DNA of 40,607 nucleotides from Planctomycetia bacterium (GCA_034440135.1 JAWXBP010000086.1:1-40607); one strand, 5' to 3'. Positions 1 to 9,536 are shown, counted from the first letter of the stretch. Notes: generated by a model not told the origin, from the letters alone. Numbers and translations are program-made.

Positions 1-192
1 CGTTCAACTTCCTGAGAATGCTCGACCTCGTCCTCTCCCTCAGCACCGCCTAAAGCAACCGCTCCGGCCGCCAGGTCGCAGCAACCATCCGCAACACCAT
101 CAACCAGCAACTCTACTCAAACAGCCACACCCAAACAAAACCTCCCGCCACCACGAAAAAAACACCGCCCGATCACAAGCCACCGTCCGGCA
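1..192. other. Window edge, no confident gene
   Basis: Only a 16-codon open tail (positions 3-53, + strand, ending in TAA, reading NFLRMLDLVLSLSTA) could be the 3' end of a gene that starts outside the window. It is too short to assign. The rest (about 60-190) is C/A-rich, with runs such as AAAAAAACACCG, and shows no start, hairpin or coding signal that I can support. Confidence 0.2.
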
Positions 193-230
193 ATGGAATC
201 AACTCACAGCCTCTACGGGCTAGTGGGAGC

Positions 231-1163
231 TTATTCTCTCACCGTCGTCCGGTCCGACACCCTCACTTCCCTTCCGCCCCGCGTCGAGGCGGCGTCGTTG
301 CGGGCCAACGTCGCCTCGACGGCAATCCGGTCGCAGAGTTCCACGAGGTGCGCCTTCGCCAACGGCGGCACGCGCTCCAGGCGGCTGGTAATGCGATCGA
401 CCTTCGGTGGGTTCGAAGCCGCCGTGTACGATAGGCTGCCCATGAAGGCCGTGGTTTCCTTGAAATTGTGATCGGCAACTTTGCCGACGAGCGGTTGGAA
501 TGTTTTCGCCAACATCTCCACGCCCGCGTGTTCCAGCCGGACAAACACGTCCAGCGTGCAACGAATCCGCGGCGCCTCGCCGTCGGTATCCAGGTACTCG
601 CTGCGCAGTAGCAGTACGCTTTGTCCGCGCACCGCGCGGTGGAACATCGGGCCTTCGTAGCGCCCCGTGGCGTAGACCAGGTGCGTGCCGGCGCTGGCGT
701 GCAGTAATTCGACGCGGCCCTTGGTCCCTTCGCCATCGTTGGTCAGGAACGTGCCGCCCGGTTCGCGCTCCAGGGCGACGGAACTGATGCCCAGCGTCTC
801 CCACATCCGCACGACCAGGTCCGGATTTTCCACCAGGTGCAGGTAGAGGTCCGGATCGCACTCGATCGTTTGCGGGGCCAGGCGGCGGTAAATGGTGATA
901 TCGTCGATCACCGAGTTGATTTTCTCGGTAGCTTTTTTATCGAGCCGGTTCCAGGGGATCGCCTTCACGGCTTCCTGCCGGGCGGACCGACTGGACGTGG
1001 CCTGATTAGGATCCTTATTGCCGGCGAACGGCAGTAGCGAGAACTGGGCACGGGCGGCCTGCCCGGCGCAGAGGATTACGCAGGCGACGAACAGCCGTCC
1101 TAGCGCGCGCTGCGGCGTTTGAGCCGTGCGCGCAAAGGCAGCCGGGCAGTGGGTTTCCCGCAT
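231..1163 (-). CDS. Exported protein of unknown function
   Basis: This is a protein of about 310 residues. The chosen ATG at 1163 opens a signal peptide: a basic N-terminus (RALGR), a hydrophobic core around residues 24-34 (LFVACVILCAG) and a likely cleavage after ARA near residue 39. A longer frame reaches back to 1244 but adds 27 residues that do not look like a leader. The mature part is a mixed alpha/beta protein without membrane segments and with no motif that I recognise. It contains a 'PWNRLDKKATEKINSV' stretch and a segment of alternating beta character in the middle. It probably acts in the periplasm or at the cell surface. It stands alone on the minus strand, and the ECF sigma factor beyond the upstream repeat region is divergently transcribed. 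The reading frame is confident; the function is unknown. Confidence 0.75.
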   Translation of the reverse strand: MRETHCPAAFARTAQTPQRALGRLFVACVILCAGQAARAQFSLLPFAGNKDPNQATSSRSARQEAVKAIPWNRLDKKATEKINSVIDDITIYRRLAPQTIECDPDLYLHLVENPDLVVRMWETLGISSVALEREPGGTFLTNDGEGTKGRVELLHASAGTHLVYATGRYEGPMFHRAVRGQSVLLLRSEYLDTDGEAPRIRCTLDVFVRLEHAGVEMLAKTFQPLVGKVADHNFKETTAFMGSLSYTAASNPPKVDRITSRLERVPPLAKAHLVELCDRIAVEATLARNDAASTRGGREVRVSDRTTVRE

Positions 1164-1317
1164 GTGGCCTCCCGCAATGCATTCCTGACCGACCAGGCAG
1201 GAATGCCCCCCTGCGGACGGTCGGCGACTGTAACGGCCGGTCAAAATCTACCGGTCCTAGGGATTCTTCGGCCGGCGGATTAGGGTCGCATGAGGGAAGT
1301 CGGGCGAATTCGGGGTG

Positions 1318-1500
1318 CACCACGGAGGTCATGGAGAGCACGGAGGGGAGAAAGCCGGTTTGAACCGCGGAGGCGCCGAGACGCAGAGGGAGAGGAGGGA
1401 GGGGGACGGAGTGAAGCGATGGTGAAAGTGAGAGGCGAGGGACGGAAGAACTGAACACTGAAAACTGAAAACTTCAAACTCGGACTAAAAACTTCAAACT
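1318..1500. repeat. Low-complexity CACGGAG and AAAACTTCAAACT repeats
   Basis: The 418-bp gap between the exported protein and the sigma factor holds two imperfect copies of a purine-rich 'accacggaggtc..gag..cggagg' unit (1318-1345 and 1363-1391), then GA-rich sequence, then the exact 13-mer AAAACTTCAAACT at 1468-1480 and again at 1488-1500. Purine-rich spacers of this kind are familiar in planctomycete and other large bacterial genomes. No gene is supported here. The promoter of the sigma factor must lie in or beside this stretch, but I cannot point to it. Confidence 0.5.
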
Positions 1501-1581
1501 GCCCCGCATGCTTTCCCTCCGTCGCGACCATAGAACAGTAGGAACAGGGAACACACTGGCTTACTCGGAACCTTGCTTCGG

Positions 1582-2154
1582 ATGCCGGACCCGGATGCAC
1601 AACGCGATGAGGCGCAACTCCGCGCGGCGGTGCTGGAGGGGAATGCTTGGGCGTGGCGGACGTTGTTCGATCGGCATTTCGGCGCGCTGTACGGCTATGT
1701 GCTGCACAGGTCGGGGCGCGATCGAATGTGGGCGGAGGACGTGGTCCAGGAAACCTGGCTCAAGGCGGCGCGGGCGATCGGCGAATTCGATCCCACGCGC
1801 GGCAGCTTCGAGGGCTGGTTGAAGGGCATCGCCGAAAACCAGTTGCGAAACCAACGGCGGCGCGAAGCGTATCGCCGGACGGCGCCGCTGTCGGATGCGT
1901 CCGAGGTGACAGCCAAGGAAATCAGTCACGCCGCGGCCTATGAGTTAGAAGACGGCGTGGCGCTGACGTTTGCGGCGCTGTCGCCGGCGCATCAGGCGGT
2001 GTTGCGGGCGAAGTACGAAGAACAATTGCCGACGGCGGAGATCGCCGCGCAATGGGGCGCGACGCCGAAGAGCGTGGAATCGTTGTTGAGCCGCGCCCGG
2101 GCCGCCTTTCGCGACGCGTTCCGGCAGCTTTGCGGCGAGACCGAAGATCGTTGA
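1582..2154 (+). CDS. ECF RNA polymerase sigma factor
   Basis: This 190-residue protein has the usual size and two-domain layout of an extracytoplasmic-function sigma factor. Region 2 lies at about residues 12-85 and includes the typical 'AEDVVQETWLKAAR' core-binding and -10 reading helix and the 'FDPTRGSFEGWLKGIA' segment. Region 4 lies at about residues 130-185, with a helix-turn-helix reading 'LPTAEIAAQWGATPKSVES'. The ATG at 1582 (MPDPDAQ) is preferred over an in-frame TTG at 1573. It directs RNA polymerase to a dedicated promoter set. The next gene starts 10 bp downstream and encodes a single-pass membrane protein, the usual place for the controlling anti-sigma factor, so the pair is probably co-transcribed and coupled. 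Target promoters cannot be named from the window. Confidence 0.9.
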   Translation: MPDPDAQRDEAQLRAAVLEGNAWAWRTLFDRHFGALYGYVLHRSGRDRMWAEDVVQETWLKAARAIGEFDPTRGSFEGWLKGIAENQLRNQRRREAYRRTAPLSDASEVTAKEISHAAAYELEDGVALTFAALSPAHQAVLRAKYEEQLPTAEIAAQWGATPKSVESLLSRARAAFRDAFRQLCGETEDR

Positions 2155-2164
2155 GGAACCTGCC

Positions 2165-2728
2165 ATGCATCGAGAAGACTTAGAAAACGAAGAGCCGCTG
2201 GCGGAGGGCGTCGCCGCATCCGCGCACATGTTTGCCATGCCGGCCGACGTGGCGGCGTTCCGCGAACGATTGCTCGCCGAGACCACGCAAGTCGTGGTGA
2301 AGCGCACTCAACGCCGGCGCTGGACGCGCGCCGCCGGTTGGGGACTGGCCTACGCCGCAGGTATGGCCACGGCCTGGTTGGGATTCCGAACCTGGGATCA
2401 GTCGTCGAATCAAGCGCCACAGGTAGCGGTACAGACTGTTGCGCCGCCGCCGGTCGTGGAAAAAACGAAACCGTCGCCGCCACCCGTGGCGCGCCGCGTG
2501 ACGCCGGAGTTGTTGCGCTACCGCGTGGCCAGCGCCCCGCGTGACGAACAAATCAAGTTGTTGAAACAAGCCGGCGACTTGTACCTGCGCGAGCGCAACG
2601 ATCTGCGCTCCGCGGTGCAATGCTACCAACAAGTCTTGGAACTCGCCGACACCCCCGAGCAACTGGCCGTCGTGCCGGAAGATACGTGGTTGCTGGCGGA
2701 ATTGAAAAACGCCCGGCAGACGCCGTAG
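2165..2728 (+). CDS. Single-pass membrane protein, putative anti-sigma partner
   Basis: This 187-residue protein has an acidic cytoplasmic N-terminus (residues 1-45), a basic stop-transfer patch (VKRTQRRR), one membrane segment at about residues 56-74 (WGLAYAAGMATAWLGF), a Pro-rich linker (about 85-105) and a helical C-terminal part. That C-terminal part (AGDLYLRERNDLRSAVQCYQQ) resembles a single TPR-like helix pair. It lies 10 bp behind the ECF sigma gene, so it is likely translated from the same mRNA. Position and topology fit an anti-sigma or sigma-regulating sensor, but the zinc-binding HxxxCxxC motif of ZAS anti-sigma domains is absent. The role is therefore inferred from context only. 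Confidence 0.75.
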   Translation: MHREDLENEEPLAEGVAASAHMFAMPADVAAFRERLLAETTQVVVKRTQRRRWTRAAGWGLAYAAGMATAWLGFRTWDQSSNQAPQVAVQTVAPPPVVEKTKPSPPPVARRVTPELLRYRVASAPRDEQIKLLKQAGDLYLRERNDLRSAVQCYQQVLELADTPEQLAVVPEDTWLLAELKNARQTP

Positions 2729-2770
2729 GCATGGCGATACGGTTTGACACTCGGATCAACAGAAACCGCC

Positions 2771-2909
2771 GGTGCCTGGGGCTGGGGCATCGGAACAAGT
2801 GCTTTGACCTCTCCGGCTGGGGCATCGTTCGATTGACCAATCAAGTCGCACGAAGCCCCAGCGCGGTGGACGTTGATTCGCTCTTCGTTGTGCCCCTGCC
2901 CCAGGCACC
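2771..2909. repeat. 139-bp long inverted repeat (possible MITE or structured element)
   Basis: The outer arms of 19 bp (2771-2789 and 2891-2909) match at 18 of 19 positions: GGTGCCTGGGGCtGGGGCA against the reverse complement of the right arm. Inner arms GCTGGGGC (2816-2823) and GCCCCAGC (2855-2862) pair perfectly. The left arm also contains GGCTGGGGCATCG twice as a direct repeat. The element fills the gap between the sigma operon and the next exported gene. It could be a miniature inverted-repeat element or a large RNA hairpin acting as terminator or leader. I see no clear target-site duplication. Confidence 0.6.
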
Positions 2910-2962
2910 CACCGTTATTTCCAATTCACCTTTCATCACGGAACTCGAACGGAGTTAATCTC

Positions 2963-4147
2963 ATGAAGTACAGCAGCGCACTTGGTCTCGCCCTTACGCT
3001 ATTCGCCGCGCCGAGCGCCGTCGCACAAGTTGGCGGCGATGCAGGCGGCGGCACTTCCTCGGACGGCGGTACGGTTACCGGTGCCGGCGCTGATGCGTCC
3101 GGCGGCGGTAGCGGCGGACTCAGTGGCGGCCCAGCAGGCTCGCAAGGCGGCGGCAGTGTCGGCGACTTTCAAGTGCAGGGATCGTCGGGCGTTTATAGCA
3201 TTTTGCCGGATTCTACGAGAGCGGGCTCGTACGTCGCCGTCGCCGACGACGTCAATGCAATCATCAACGAAGGCACGCCGAATTCGTTGGAAGAAGCGCT
3301 GGAACGCGCCATCAAGCGGAACCCAGAGATTGCGCTCGCCGCGGCCAATCGCCGTCAGGCCGAGATGGCCGAGAACCTGACCAAGAACAAAGTGTTCGGC
3401 AGCGTCGTCGAGACTTACAAGCAGTGGCAGTTCGAACTGCAGGCGTTGAAGAGCGCCGAAGCCCGGCACCAGGCGGCAACGATCAGCGCCGAGGAACTGC
3501 TGACCGCGAAGCAGGCGGTGATGAAAAGCGAAACGTCGCTGCAATTCCTGCTCGGCGGTTACTCTGCGAGTTGGCCGGACACTGGCACCGGCGCAAGGTC
3601 GCACATCGATTTCTCAGCGAACTTCACGCCACAACCAGGCGGTGGCGGGCTCTCTGGCGGCGGGGGCCCTATGGGCATCAGCAGCGGCGGCGCGGGCATG
3701 ATGGCACCGGGCGGCGGCGCTATGGCCGTGGAAGGCGCAGTCGGCGGCACGGACCCAGAGGCAGCCGCTCCGGCCTCGAAATTCGATGAGCAACTCAAGC
3801 AACTGAGCGGGCCGGTAGCCTACGACGGAATGCCGGTAAATGATTTCGCGATGATCGTTACCGACCTGGCGACGGTGCCGGTGATCGTGGATCATCACTC
3901 GTTCGACGACGCCGGCGGCGAGATGAACTTTCAGATTACGCTGTCGCTCAAGAGCGACGCACTGACGTGGAAAGAAGTGCTCACGGCGGTCGCCGACACG
4001 CATGACATCGGCTTTATCATCCGCGACTACGGCATTCTCGTCACCACGAAGCAAAAGGCCGCCGCGCAAGGAATCGGCAACGGATTCTTCGGCAGCGGAT
4101 TGGGCGGCGCCGGTAGCGGAGGCGGTTTCGGCGGCGGCGGCTTCTAA
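2963..4147 (+). CDS. Gly-rich exported protein with STN-like C-terminal domain
   Basis: This protein has 394 residues. The ATG at 2963, with GGAG at 2951-2954, opens a clear signal peptide (MKYSSALGLALTLFAAPSAVA, cleavage near residue 21). After it come a Gly/Ser-rich segment (about 22-75), a helical coiled-coil-like region (about 105-200, rich in Ala, Glu and Lys), a second Gly-rich linker (about 225-265), and a beta/alpha domain (about 285-370) whose 'VPVIVDHHSFDDAG...' and 'ALTWKEVLTAVADTHDIGFIIRDYGILVTT' pattern resembles the secretin/TonB short N-terminal (STN) fold. A Gly-rich tail closes the protein. It lacks a secretin channel domain. The same STN-like pattern occurs in the gene at 19164-21002. 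It faces the large surface-protein gene tail to tail, 19 bp away. The function is unknown; an envelope or scaffold role is inferred. Confidence 0.75.
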   Translation: MKYSSALGLALTLFAAPSAVAQVGGDAGGGTSSDGGTVTGAGADASGGGSGGLSGGPAGSQGGGSVGDFQVQGSSGVYSILPDSTRAGSYVAVADDVNAIINEGTPNSLEEALERAIKRNPEIALAAANRRQAEMAENLTKNKVFGSVVETYKQWQFELQALKSAEARHQAATISAEELLTAKQAVMKSETSLQFLLGGYSASWPDTGTGARSHIDFSANFTPQPGGGGLSGGGGPMGISSGGAGMMAPGGGAMAVEGAVGGTDPEAAAPASKFDEQLKQLSGPVAYDGMPVNDFAMIVTDLATVPVIVDHHSFDDAGGEMNFQITLSLKSDALTWKEVLTAVADTHDIGFIIRDYGILVTTKQKAAAQGIGNGFFGSGLGGAGSGGGFGGGGF

Positions 4148-4166
4148 CGCCATCGCCGCGACGCGC

Positions 4167-7100
4167 TTAGTTGATATCGATTCGTTCCAACGCCTCGTCC
4201 CAAGCGGCGCGCCACGCGCGCAGCTTGCGGCGAGGCGTGATCGTTGATGCCGGCAACTCCCGCTGCGTTCCCACGCGGGCGAATAGTGCATCCGCAATTA
4301 TCGGCGCCGGGGCCGCGGGCGATCCGCCGCTACCAAAATTGTTGCGCACGGCGTTGAGATCCGCGATGTCCACGTCGCCGTCGCCGTCGGCGTCGCCTGG
4401 GCCTCCGGGCGTGCCGAACGAGTTGCGGACGTTATTCAAGTCTGCGATCGTGACTTGGTCGTCGCCGTCGGTATCGCCGGGAACGCCGCTCCCGCCGTTA
4501 GAGCGGTAATTGCCGAAGCTCAGTGCCGTACTTTGGCCGCCCGCGGCGACCGTAGTCAGGAAATAATTTACGTCGCGACTGAACACCGCCACCGCGTCGT
4601 CGTTCTGACCAGTGCCATAGATGTGGCGGCCATCAGGCGAAACGACCACCGCCCGGGCCGCATCGAGACCGTCGACGTTGGCCGTGCCTTCGGCTTGCAA
4701 TTCGACGAACGTGAGGTCGCCCGTAGCGCGATCGCGCGCGAAGACGACAATGGCATCGGAGAAGGCACTCGCCACGTAGACGTCGGTACCTTCCGGATTC
4801 GTCGCGATCGACGCCGCGCCGTCGAGGCCCGGCACTCCGTCGGCCTGCGAGAGCTTGCGTAGGAACGTCAGTAACCCCGTCGTGGGATCACGTCGGAAGA
4901 TCGCCACGGCGTCGTCCACATCGCCGGTGACGTAGACCTGCAAGCCGTCTGGGCTGACCAAAATGCCGCTCGCGCCGTCGATGCCGTTGACCGTGCTGAC
5001 GCCGTCGCGAACCGTTTGCAGGAACTTCAGTTCGCCCGTCGTTGCATTCCGCTCGAACACGCTCACGGCGTCGTCGACGTTCGCGGTTACATAGACATGC
5101 TTGTTGTCCGGTGAAACCGTCACGTTCCACGCGCCGAACAGCGCGTCCACCGGCTTGCCGTTGTTCTGATCGTTGTCCTTGATGCGTGCGAAGAAAGTCA
5201 GTTTTCCGTCCGCGGCGTTGCGGCTGAACACGGCCAAAGCGCTGTCGCCGTTGCCGGTGACGAAGACATGGAGTCCGTCAGGACTGATCGCCACGCCGAG
5301 CGGCGCGGCGACGCCGTCGATGCCCTGGGCGTTGTCGAGGTATTTTTGGACGAACGTCAGTGCGCCGTCGAAATCGCTGCGCGAGTAGAGCGTGACGGAG
5401 TTGTCCCCCACGCCGACGACGTAGATATGCTTGCCGTCGGGGCTGACGACGAGCCCGACGGCGCCGTCCAGGCCGTCCGCGCCGTCGATGGAGTCCGTCT
5501 TCTTTTCCAAGTAGGACAACTCGCCGGTCGCGGCGTTGCGGCGGAAGACCACGAGGGAATCGTCGATCACGCTCGTGGCGTAAACATTCTTGCCGTCGGG
5601 GCTGACGGCCACGCCCCAGGCGCCGTCGAGTCCTTCCACGCTGCTCACGCCGTCCCGTTGCTGCTGCACGAAGCGCAGCACTGACGTGGCGGAAATGTCC
5701 GGCGCACTCTGCGTCCAGCCGGGCTTGATCACTTCACTGATGCGATGCACGCCCGGCGTGAGGCCGATCAACGTAAACTGGCCGTTGCTGCCAGTGACGG
5801 CGCGAATCTCGGCGCCATCGAGTTGCCCGTTGCCATTGGCGTCGACATACACGGTCCAACCTTCGAGCCCCGGCTCGCCGTCGTCGCGGCGATGGTTGCT
5901 GTTGACGTCATCGTAAACGAGGCCCGACACGGCCGCGGAAGTGACCAGCGCCACGTCGTTGCCGTCGCCGCCGTGGTAGGTGATGTAAGCCGTGGCGCCG
6001 CCGACGTTGATCACCGTCCCTTCCGGCATGCCGGCGAACGTGCCGACAATCGGGTCGCCGCCGTCATTGTCCACCAGAACGTATTGATTCAGCGTGGCGG
6101 GCGTCGTGGCGATGATGGCCAACGAGCCGCCAGTGAGATTCACTGTGCCGGTGACCTGCAGACGATCCGCCGTCCCGCCGACGATCTCCAACTCCACGAC
6201 GCCCCCCGTCGCCACCGTCAGCGCGCCGGTCTTGAGCGTCGCCAGTGTCGGCGATGGGGCCAGCTTGCCGCCGGCTTCGACGGCGACGGCGCCGACCGTG
6301 CCATTGCCGGAAATGATGCCTGTCGTGCGCACTGTGACGGCGCTTCCGGCCGCAAGTGCACCTAGGACGTTGAGTTCTCCACCCTCGACGAACGTCGCGC
6401 CGGTGTAGGTTTGAATGCCCGAAAGGGTCATGATGCCGACGCCGGTCTTCGAAAAGCCGCCGGGGCCGCTGATTTGACCGCTGTACGTCAGGCCTTGCCC
6501 GCCGTTGACGACCAAGCGCGCTGCGCCCAACACGACACCGCCGCCACCGGTGAGTGCGCCGATCGTATCGCCGAAGCCGTTCAATTCCCAAGCGGTGTCG
6601 GTTTCAATGGTCAGCCGGCTCGTGTCGGGAATGACGTTCGATTGCCCGAGCCGCATCACGCCGTGGCCGGTGAACAACGTGGGGCCGCCGTAGTCGGAAG
6701 TGAACTTGAGCAGCAGCACCGTCGATTGTTGTTCGGCGGAGAATTGCAGCTCGCCATTGTCGTCGTTGATGACCGCGCCGCCGATCGTGAACAGCGTGTC
6801 GTCCGCCGTGGCCTCGAAGCGTGCGCCGGCGTCGAAGCTGATGATCGAGTTGAGCTGCGCCCCGTTCATGCCATGGATCAATCCGGCCAGGATCAGCGGC
6901 TCGTTGATGATCGCCGTGGTCAGCAAATGAAGCTCCGCGTTCTCGCCGATCATCGTGCCCACGGCGATATCGCCGAAGCGCCCGTCGCCGCGCAGCTCCA
7001 CGATGCCGTTTTCGAGCGTTGTCGTGCCGGAATAGATGTTGAGCGTGGCGAGCGTGCCATCGAGCACGAGCTTGCCCGTGCCTTGCTTGCGCAATCCGCC

Positions 7101-9536
7101 CGCGCCGACCACGCGCCCGCCGACCGTGGCGGATGTACCAAGTAATGTGTCAATGGTCCATTCGTAGCCGACCGTATCGGTCTGGCCGGTGAAGATCAGC
7201 GCGCCGGAATCGATCCGCGCCGCGACGTTGCCGCCCAGCGTCCAGGGAATTACCACGTTGTTCGTGCCAGCGATGTTGAGCCAGGCGAGCGTATCGAGCG
7301 GGCGCACGACGATGCGATTGCCGTTCAACTGAAAGCCGCTGGCGGCAAACGTGACCGATCCATACGTGATGCCGGCCGCCAGGTCGTTTTCGTTCGTCGG
7401 GCGGACGTCGCCGGCGAAGATCAAGCGGTCGCCCGGTTGCGGCGGCGTTTGCGAGGCCCAGTTGGCGCCGGTGCTCCAATTCGCGTTACCGCCGCCGCCG
7501 TCCCAGACCGGCGCGGCGACGAATTGACCGAAGTCGCGATTCGTTTCCGGCACGCCGCTCCGTGCGACGAGCCGGTAAACCGGCGGCACGCGGTACATGC
7601 TCACGGCGTGATCGAACGACGACGCCGTGTAGAGATGGCGCTGATCCGGAGTCAACACCACGCCGCGCACGCCGATCAGTCCGTCGGAACTCTCCTGGCC
7701 GTCGACCAGGGCTTGCGCGTATGTCAATTTGCCGGTATACGTGTCGCGCCGGAACACCCCGATCGCGTTGTCGTCGCTGGCCGCGGTGTAGAGATGCGTG
7801 CCGTCGCTGCTGATCGCGATCGCGGAGACAAAATCCAAACCATTTACACCCGCCTGGCCGTCGACGTGCATTTCCACCAGCGACAACTCGCCATTCGCGT
7901 CGTTCCGATTCAACACGGTGAGCGCGTTGTCAATCACGCTCGTGGCGTACAGGAATTTTCCATCGGCGGACATGGCCAACGTAAACACCCCCCCCAGCCC
8001 CACAAGATCGTCCTGACCGTCTTTGTACGTCGTGACGTGGGTGAGCTTGCCGTCGAGCGGATTGCGCGAGAAAACAACAATGGAATGCTCGTTGGAACCG
8101 GCGACGTAGACGTTTTCGCCATCGGGGCTGACCACGACGCCGCGCGGACCGTCGAGCCCGTCCAGGTAAATGGGAGTCGGCGGTGGTTGGCCCTCACCTG
8201 GCGGGTCCTGCGGAAGCTCGTCGCCGTCCTTCTTGCGTTCCACGAACTCGAACGCGCTATTTGCATCCTCGCGGTGGAACACAGCCAGCGCATCGTCATT
8301 CGTGCCGGTTGCATACAGGTCGAGCCCGTCGGGACTCATCGTGACAGACCACACGCCGTCGAGGCCATCGACGCCTTGCAGTCCATCGCGCACCTGGCCG
8401 CTGTAAGTGAGCAAACCAGTCGCCGAATTGCGGATAAAGCCAGCCACCGCGTCGTCATTCGAGCTGGCGACCAGCACCATGTTGCCGTCGGGGCTGACAA
8501 TCACGCTGCGTGCGCTGTCAAGTCCGTCGACGCCGTCGACGCCATCGGCAAGCGTTTGAATCGCGGAAAGATCGCCGGAGATCGGGTCGCGCCGGAAGAC
8601 GGTCAGGGAATCGTCGCCGGATGACGCTGCGTAAATGAATAGTCCGTCGATGCTCGATGTCACCGACCAGGCGCCTCCCAGTTTGTCAGTGCCGATGGAG
8701 CCGTCGGTGCGCGAACCTGCGTAAATCAATCCTTCGCCCAAGGATGCCGGCGCGGAAGGAATCCACGACGATTGAGGCACAAGGGAAACGTTGTAAGGGC
8801 CCGGCGTCAGGTTGGCAATCACGTACGAGCCGTCGCTCGCGGACGTGGCGTGTGGTTCGCTAGCGTGGTAGCGGCCGTCGCCGTTGGTGTCGAGGTAGAC
8901 CGTCCAGCCGACGAGCGGTTGTTCTTCCGGATCGCGCTTGCCGTCGCGATTGCCATCGATGTAGAGCTTGCCGCGCACTTCCGCAGCGCCGGTGGTGACT
9001 TGGACGTCGTCGACGAACCAATCATCGAACAGCACGTTTTCGCCAACATTCTTGAAGCGAAACTGAAACTGGCTGTGCAGCCCGTTGGTCGGTACGACGA
9101 ACGCGGCGAGTTCGAACGTCGTCATGTTCGGGCCGCCACCGAGTTGGCGCTGGGCCTCGATCCAGTTGCCGGCCGCGTCGCGGTATTCCAGGACCAGGTC
9201 CGCGCCGGGTCCGGGCGCGTCGCCGCCGCCGGTGCGCTGATGGAAGTAACTGACCGTAGCGCTGTCCGCGCCTTGCAGATTGATCAAGCGCGAAGTGATG
9301 AGGTCCGAGCCGCTGGGGTGACGGTCGAAGCGCAGCGAGTAGGGCGCGGTCGGCTCGGCCAGGCCGGCGGTATCGGCGGTCGGCCCTTGGATGATCGACC
9401 ATTTCGTGCCGTCGAGCGCGGCGTTCGGAAAATCGTCCGCGAAGGCCACCGCCATCACGCGGCGCCGCTCCAGGGACTCCAATTGGCAGCGACGTCGGCG
9501 GGTCGAATTGATGCGTTGGCGACGTTTGGCTTCCAT
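4167..9536 (-). CDS. Giant surface protein: twin SdrD/seven-bladed propeller modules, PATR block, dockerin
   Basis: This protein has about 1,789 residues. The ATG at 9536 gives a basic start (MEAKRRQRINSTRRRR) and the planctomycete LEPR-type leader 'LESLERRRVMA'. The domains in order (approximate) are: a beta-sandwich (25-180); an SdrD/Cna-B-like domain with Ca-binding 'DGNRDGKRDPEE' (185-260); seven propeller blades of about 50 residues, each reading DG..GLDG...V.VSPDG..VY......VF.R (265-655); an autotransporter-like block with 'TYTGATFVEGGELNVLG' repeats (665-1200); a second SdrD-like domain (1200-1280); seven more blades (1285-1665); and a dockerin pair (about 1685-1735). The propellers belong to the lactonase/YVTN type. 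The protein is probably secreted and attached to the cell surface or matrix, acting in adhesion or display; enzymatic activity is doubtful. It has no transmembrane barrel despite the passenger-like repeats. Confidence 0.9.
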   Translation of the reverse strand: MEAKRRQRINSTRRRRCQLESLERRRVMAVAFADDFPNAALDGTKWSIIQGPTADTAGLAEPTAPYSLRFDRHPSGSDLITSRLINLQGADSATVSYFHQRTGGGDAPGPGADLVLEYRDAAGNWIEAQRQLGGGPNMTTFELAAFVVPTNGLHSQFQFRFKNVGENVLFDDWFVDDVQVTTGAAEVRGKLYIDGNRDGKRDPEEQPLVGWTVYLDTNGDGRYHASEPHATSASDGSYVIANLTPGPYNVSLVPQSSWIPSAPASLGEGLIYAGSRTDGSIGTDKLGGAWSVTSSIDGLFIYAASSGDDSLTVFRRDPISGDLSAIQTLADGVDGVDGLDSARSVIVSPDGNMVLVASSNDDAVAGFIRNSATGLLTYSGQVRDGLQGVDGLDGVWSVTMSPDGLDLYATGTNDDALAVFHREDANSAFEFVERKKDGDELPQDPPGEGQPPPTPIYLDGLDGPRGVVVSPDGENVYVAGSNEHSIVVFSRNPLDGKLTHVTTYKDGQDDLVGLGGVFTLAMSADGKFLYATSVIDNALTVLNRNDANGELSLVEMHVDGQAGVNGLDFVSAIAISSDGTHLYTAASDDNAIGVFRRDTYTGKLTYAQALVDGQESSDGLIGVRGVVLTPDQRHLYTASSFDHAVSMYRVPPVYRLVARSGVPETNRDFGQFVAAPVWDGGGGNANWSTGANWASQTPPQPGDRLIFAGDVRPTNENDLAAGITYGSVTFAASGFQLNGNRIVVRPLDTLAWLNIAGTNNVVIPWTLGGNVAARIDSGALIFTGQTDTVGYEWTIDTLLGTSATVGGRVVGAGGLRKQGTGKLVLDGTLATLNIYSGTTTLENGIVELRGDGRFGDIAVGTMIGENAELHLLTTAIINEPLILAGLIHGMNGAQLNSIISFDAGARFEATADDTLFTIGGAVINDDNGELQFSAEQQSTVLLLKFTSDYGGPTLFTGHGVMRLGQSNVIPDTSRLTIETDTAWELNGFGDTIGALTGGGGVVLGAARLVVNGGQGLTYSGQISGPGGFSKTGVGIMTLSGIQTYTGATFVEGGELNVLGALAAGSAVTVRTTGIISGNGTVGAVAVEAGGKLAPSPTLATLKTGALTVATGGVVELEIVGGTADRLQVTGTVNLTGGSLAIIATTPATLNQYVLVDNDGGDPIVGTFAGMPEGTVINVGGATAYITYHGGDGNDVALVTSAAVSGLVYDDVNSNHRRDDGEPGLEGWTVYVDANGNGQLDGAEIRAVTGSNGQFTLIGLTPGVHRISEVIKPGWTQSAPDISATSVLRFVQQQRDGVSSVEGLDGAWGVAVSPDGKNVYATSVIDDSLVVFRRNAATGELSYLEKKTDSIDGADGLDGAVGLVVSPDGKHIYVVGVGDNSVTLYSRSDFDGALTFVQKYLDNAQGIDGVAAPLGVAISPDGLHVFVTGNGDSALAVFSRNAADGKLTFFARIKDNDQNNGKPVDALFGAWNVTVSPDNKHVYVTANVDDAVSVFERNATTGELKFLQTVRDGVSTVNGIDGASGILVSPDGLQVYVTGDVDDAVAIFRRDPTTGLLTFLRKLSQADGVPGLDGAASIATNPEGTDVYVASAFSDAIVVFARDRATGDLTFVELQAEGTANVDGLDAARAVVVSPDGRHIYGTGQNDDAVAVFSRDVNYFLTTVAAGGQSTALSFGNYRSNGGSGVPGDTDGDDQVTIADLNNVRNSFGTPGGPGDADGDGDVDIADLNAVRNNFGSGGSPAAPAPIIADALFARVGTQRELPASTITPRRKLRAWRAAWDEALERIDIN

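Noticed and set aside
7437-8624. 395-codon plus-strand frame opposite the giant surface protein
   Set aside because: It is a GC-rich shadow of the regular propeller repeats; the composition (His/Arg/Val-rich) has no domain signal, while the minus strand has clear repeats.
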